Positions 62,073-64,000 of a DNA stretch of 64,000 nt are shown here, piece after piece. The notes under the pieces were generated by a model that had not been told where the DNA came from, did no database searches, and was given only the letters and a program-made list of their open reading frames with translations. Position numbers and translations under genes: made by a program. The first letter of the stretch is position 1. Every line of letters begins with the position of its first letter. Source of the stretch: Bacillus_BD sp963708895. Lineage in GTDB: Bacteria > Bacillota > Bacilli > Bacillales > Cytobacillaceae. Location: NCBI GenBank assembly GCA_963708895.1, contig CAVPUE010000010.1, forward strand, positions 118,910 to 182,909, read 5' to 3'.

Positions 62073-62507
62073 TTGGAGGATTTAGAAAAGGTTACGAATG
62101 CATTTAATAAAGTTATTAGAGGTGATACAGAGACAATAGACGTAGCCTTGCATAAGAAAAATGGGGAAGAAGCAGTTATAAATGTTACATCCGTTCCAAT
62201 CATTATTGGTGGATGTGAACACAAATTACCTTTTTGCCGTTATGGTGAAGAAGAATTTTCTGTTATTTCACCTGAAACAGATGCATTCAGTGTAAAGACA
62301 GTTGGAGAAAAAATTCGCACTGCCATTGAATCCTTAAAAATCCCTCATGCCAGCTCGAGCATAGCCCCTTGGGTCACCGTAAGTATAGGGACAGCTAACA
62401 TGATACCGAGTATATATACTTCTACTAGGGATCTCATTTCAAATGCAGACAAGGCACTATATAAAGCTAAGCATAATGGACGAAATGTTGTTGATTCTTA
62501 TGGTTAG
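62073..62507 (+). pseudogene. PAS-GGDEF diguanylate cyclase remnant
   Basis: A 144-residue open frame joins the end of a PAS-like domain (VALHKKNGEEAVINVTSVPI) directly to the second half of a GGDEF domain (RYGEEEF, VTVSIGTA, ADKALYKAKHNGRN). The PAS start and the first half of GGDEF are missing. The active-site motif is changed from GGEEF to GEEEF, so cyclase activity is unlikely. It is best read as a deletion remnant. Confidence 0.7.
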
Positions 62508-62542
62508 TTTAATCGTAGAGTCAAAAGGAATGAGTTATATTC

Positions 62543-62585
62543 ACAGTTCAAAAATATCCTAATCGATATTCTTGAACTGTTTTAT
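62543..62585 (+). terminator. Terminator of the GGDEF remnant
   Basis: A 9-bp stem ACAGTTCAA/TTGAACTGT, extended by weaker pairing, with a short T run. Confidence 0.65.
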
Positions 62586-62664
62586 AGGTTAATATTATAA
62601 ATATTTTAAATCGAGTTGCCGAAAAACTATAAACATGATATAATATAATATGTCTTTAATAAAC

Positions 62665-62737
62665 GGGGGATTAGCTCAGCTGGGAGAGCGCTTCGCTGGC
62701 AGCGAAGAGGTCGTCGGTTCGAGCCCGATATTCTCCA
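62665..62737 (+). tRNA. tRNA-Ala (GGC)
   Basis: Cloverleaf with acceptor GGGGGAT/ATTCTCC (two G-T pairs), loop CTGGCAG with anticodon GGC; CCA not encoded. It stands alone, away from the large cluster. Confidence 0.9.
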
Positions 62738-62745
62738 TACTCTTA

Positions 62746-62772
62746 AAACCTTGATATATCAAGGTTTTTTTG
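62746..62772 (+). terminator. Terminator of tRNA-Ala
   Basis: An AAACCTTGATATATCAAGGTTT palindrome-type stem followed by T6. Confidence 0.85.
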
Positions 62773-62817
62773 CGCTTTTTTATTTTTACTTTAAATATTG
62801 CTAATACGTATCACGGG

Positions 62818-63134
62818 CTAAACATCTCCGAGTTTGTTAAAGCAAATCCATTTTGCAGGGTTTTCATCTAATCCTAAACCAAAAAGAATTGCTTTAAAAT
62901 CCGAGCAATCAAATGCTGAGAAAAGGCTCTTTGAACGATAATCCGTCTCTACAACTGGAAATGCTGGATATAACAGCTATTGTCTAATGCATCTTTTAAT
63001 TTTCGTTGACCTGAATGAGAGGTCGTATAAGAAAATTCATAATAACCATCGTAATGAGAAAGAGTTCCTAGATGGTAATGTAAACAACTTTTCTTATCCT
63101 GCCATACAACTAGAAGCGTATGAATTTTATTCAT
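62818..63134 (-). pseudogene. HipA N-terminal-domain (HipS-like) protein remnant
   Basis: ATG 63134 follows AAGGGGAAG and opens MNKIHTLLVVWQDKK and LHYHLGTLSHYDG, resembling the N-terminal domain of HipA-type kinases. The frame breaks near 62964-62975 and then resumes as YPAFPVVETDYRSKSLFSAFD until a stop at 62818. The start overlaps the stop of the piece upstream (ATGA), as expected for an operon. One base appears to be missing. Confidence 0.55.
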
Positions 63135-63475
63135 ACGCTTCTTCCCCTTTTCCAATCACTAACTTTTTTTATACTAGCATTAAATTTAACAGGAAAATGT
63201 TCACTGATATATGTTATTAAATCTTTAGATTTAACGCTTTTATTTTCGAATAGTCCAGCTTTAACCTTTGTTTTATTAGTGTATTTGTTCATTTAATACT
63301 TTTACTTTTAGCTGTTCGTCATCAAAACGAAAACCTAAAGAAGCACCATTATCATAAATAGAAGAAAACTTTATCTCATTACCAAACCAAGTAAAAATAA
63401 TAATTGCCAATTGAATGGATGCCTATCTTGATTACCGATAAGAATATCAAACAATTGTATAGCAATAAATTCAAC
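63131..63475 (-). pseudogene. HipA-like Ser/Thr kinase C-terminal remnant
   Basis: Pieces in different frames show the kinase core: LFDILIGNQDRHPFNW (63408-63442 region), then SSIYDNGASLGFRF (63325-63366), then KAGLFENKSVKSKDL in a third frame (63131-63292). At least two frame changes separate them, so the gene is broken. The layout, kinase first and N-domain second, is that of split HipA systems. No antitoxin-like HTH gene is recognisable nearby. Confidence 0.55.
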
Positions 63476-63609
63476 CTTCATAATTATTTATTATATACCT
63501 ATCAATTAGCCCATTCCCCAACTAAATACCTCTCATTTTATCTTTCCATTCAAATCGTGAATAGTACTCCACATACGTCAATCAGCGGGACTGGGAGAAA
63601 GTTATATTG

Positions 63610-63825
63610 ATGGAGCAACGTAACCTAGGTACGTTAAAAACTGAGGTGCGAAAAATTTATAAAGCCATAAAATCGACTGAAAGCTACATGTACACATTTC
63701 ACCCTGTCCTTAAGCCTACTTTACCCGATGAAATTTATTTTATTACAACTCAAGAGCTTGAATCATTGTATCCTCGCCTCACTCCAAAGCAAAGAGAAGA
63801 TATCATTGCGAAGAAAATAATATAA
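63610..63825 (+). CDS. Hypothetical protein
   Basis: A 71-residue open frame beginning MEQRNLGTLKTEVRK and ending REDIIAKKII. It is charged, with Pro-rich middle VLKPTLPDE. I do not recognise it. The frame is open for about 14 codons upstream too (YVNQRDWEKVIL), with no good RBS before the ATG, so it may be part of a longer decayed gene. Confidence 0.35.
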   Translation: MEQRNLGTLKTEVRKIYKAIKSTESYMYTFHPVLKPTLPDEIYFITTQELESLYPRLTPKQREDIIAKKII

Positions 63826-64000
63826 CTTTAATGTAAAGAAGATGCGGTGCATGTTTCCTCTTTAAAGTATTTATGTAAACTTCTGAACAGAATAAGGTAA
63901 AAAGTATGCTTCACACTTATTTTCAGGATGATGAGGCTACCTTCTTTTCGTAAGCTACTTCTGACAGGACAGAATTAAAATATTCCATCTTCAGCACTCC

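Noticed and set aside
63404..63610. 68-codon plus-strand frame
   Set aside because: It is antisense to the HipA-like remnant and shows no domain, RBS or codon pattern of a real gene.

Overview
The window is a low-GC chromosomal segment from a Bacillaceae bacterium (Bacillus sensu lato). The reasons are a gene order that closely follows the leuS-ytq-ytp-ytm-ytl-ytk-men-glg neighbourhood of B. subtilis, small Bacillus-type sporulation and house proteins (Cse60, YtzC, YtmB, YtzI), T-box and S-box leaders, and a 21-tRNA cluster in the same order as B. subtilis trnB. I cannot assign a species.

Layout: 0.2-1.7 kb, YtfP-like flavoprotein and Cse60. 2-6.6 kb, a complete branched-chain amino acid ABC importer (substrate-binding lipoprotein, LivH, LivM, LivG, LivF). 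6.7-10.3 kb, a small catechol module on the minus strand: catechol 2,3-dioxygenase, a XylT-like 2Fe-2S ferredoxin and a XylR-N/V4R/PucR-type regulator that is frameshifted. 10.5-13.7 kb, rhodanese YtwF and leuS with its T-box leader. 13.9-23.6 kb, ytzC, the tRNA wobble-uridine pair ytqA/ytqB, ytpB/ytpA (C35 terpene synthase and lysophospholipase), ytoA, metK with an S-box, pckA, ytmB and ytmA. 23.7-34.5 kb, map, a CAP-domain lipoprotein, the ytlA/C/D importer, ytkD, dps, cls, yidD, carbonic anhydrase ytiB and a Zur-box-controlled zinc-binding lipoprotein. 34.5-42.4 kb, menaquinone synthesis (menF-D-H-B-E on minus, menA on plus). 42.5-51.4 kb, yteA and the glycogen operon glgB-C-D-A-P. 51.8-59 kb, one rRNA operon (16S-23S-5S) followed by 21 tRNAs, all on minus. 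59-64 kb, small membrane genes, an EamA transporter, MgtC, a tRNA-Ala(GGC), and decayed GGDEF and HipA-like genes.

Three features stand out. (1) A family of about 181-bp non-coding mobile elements (MITE-like) with imperfect terminal inverted repeats is present in six copies, and four copies have exact 8-bp AT-rich target duplications. (2) Two homologous 90/91-bp double-hairpin sequences sit in the tRNA cluster, each directly after a duplicated 5' half of the neighbouring tRNA (Phe or Asn). The repeat unit is exactly 121 bp in both, and one stem shows a covarying base pair. (3) Eight conserved genes (leuS twice, menB, menE, pckA, ytpA, yteA, a CAP lipoprotein and the catechol regulator) are each broken by a single-base indel, nearly always +1. 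The ordinary explanation is residual assembly errors, because several of these genes are essential or central, but read-level evidence is needed. Coordinates for broken genes span the whole reconstructed gene.
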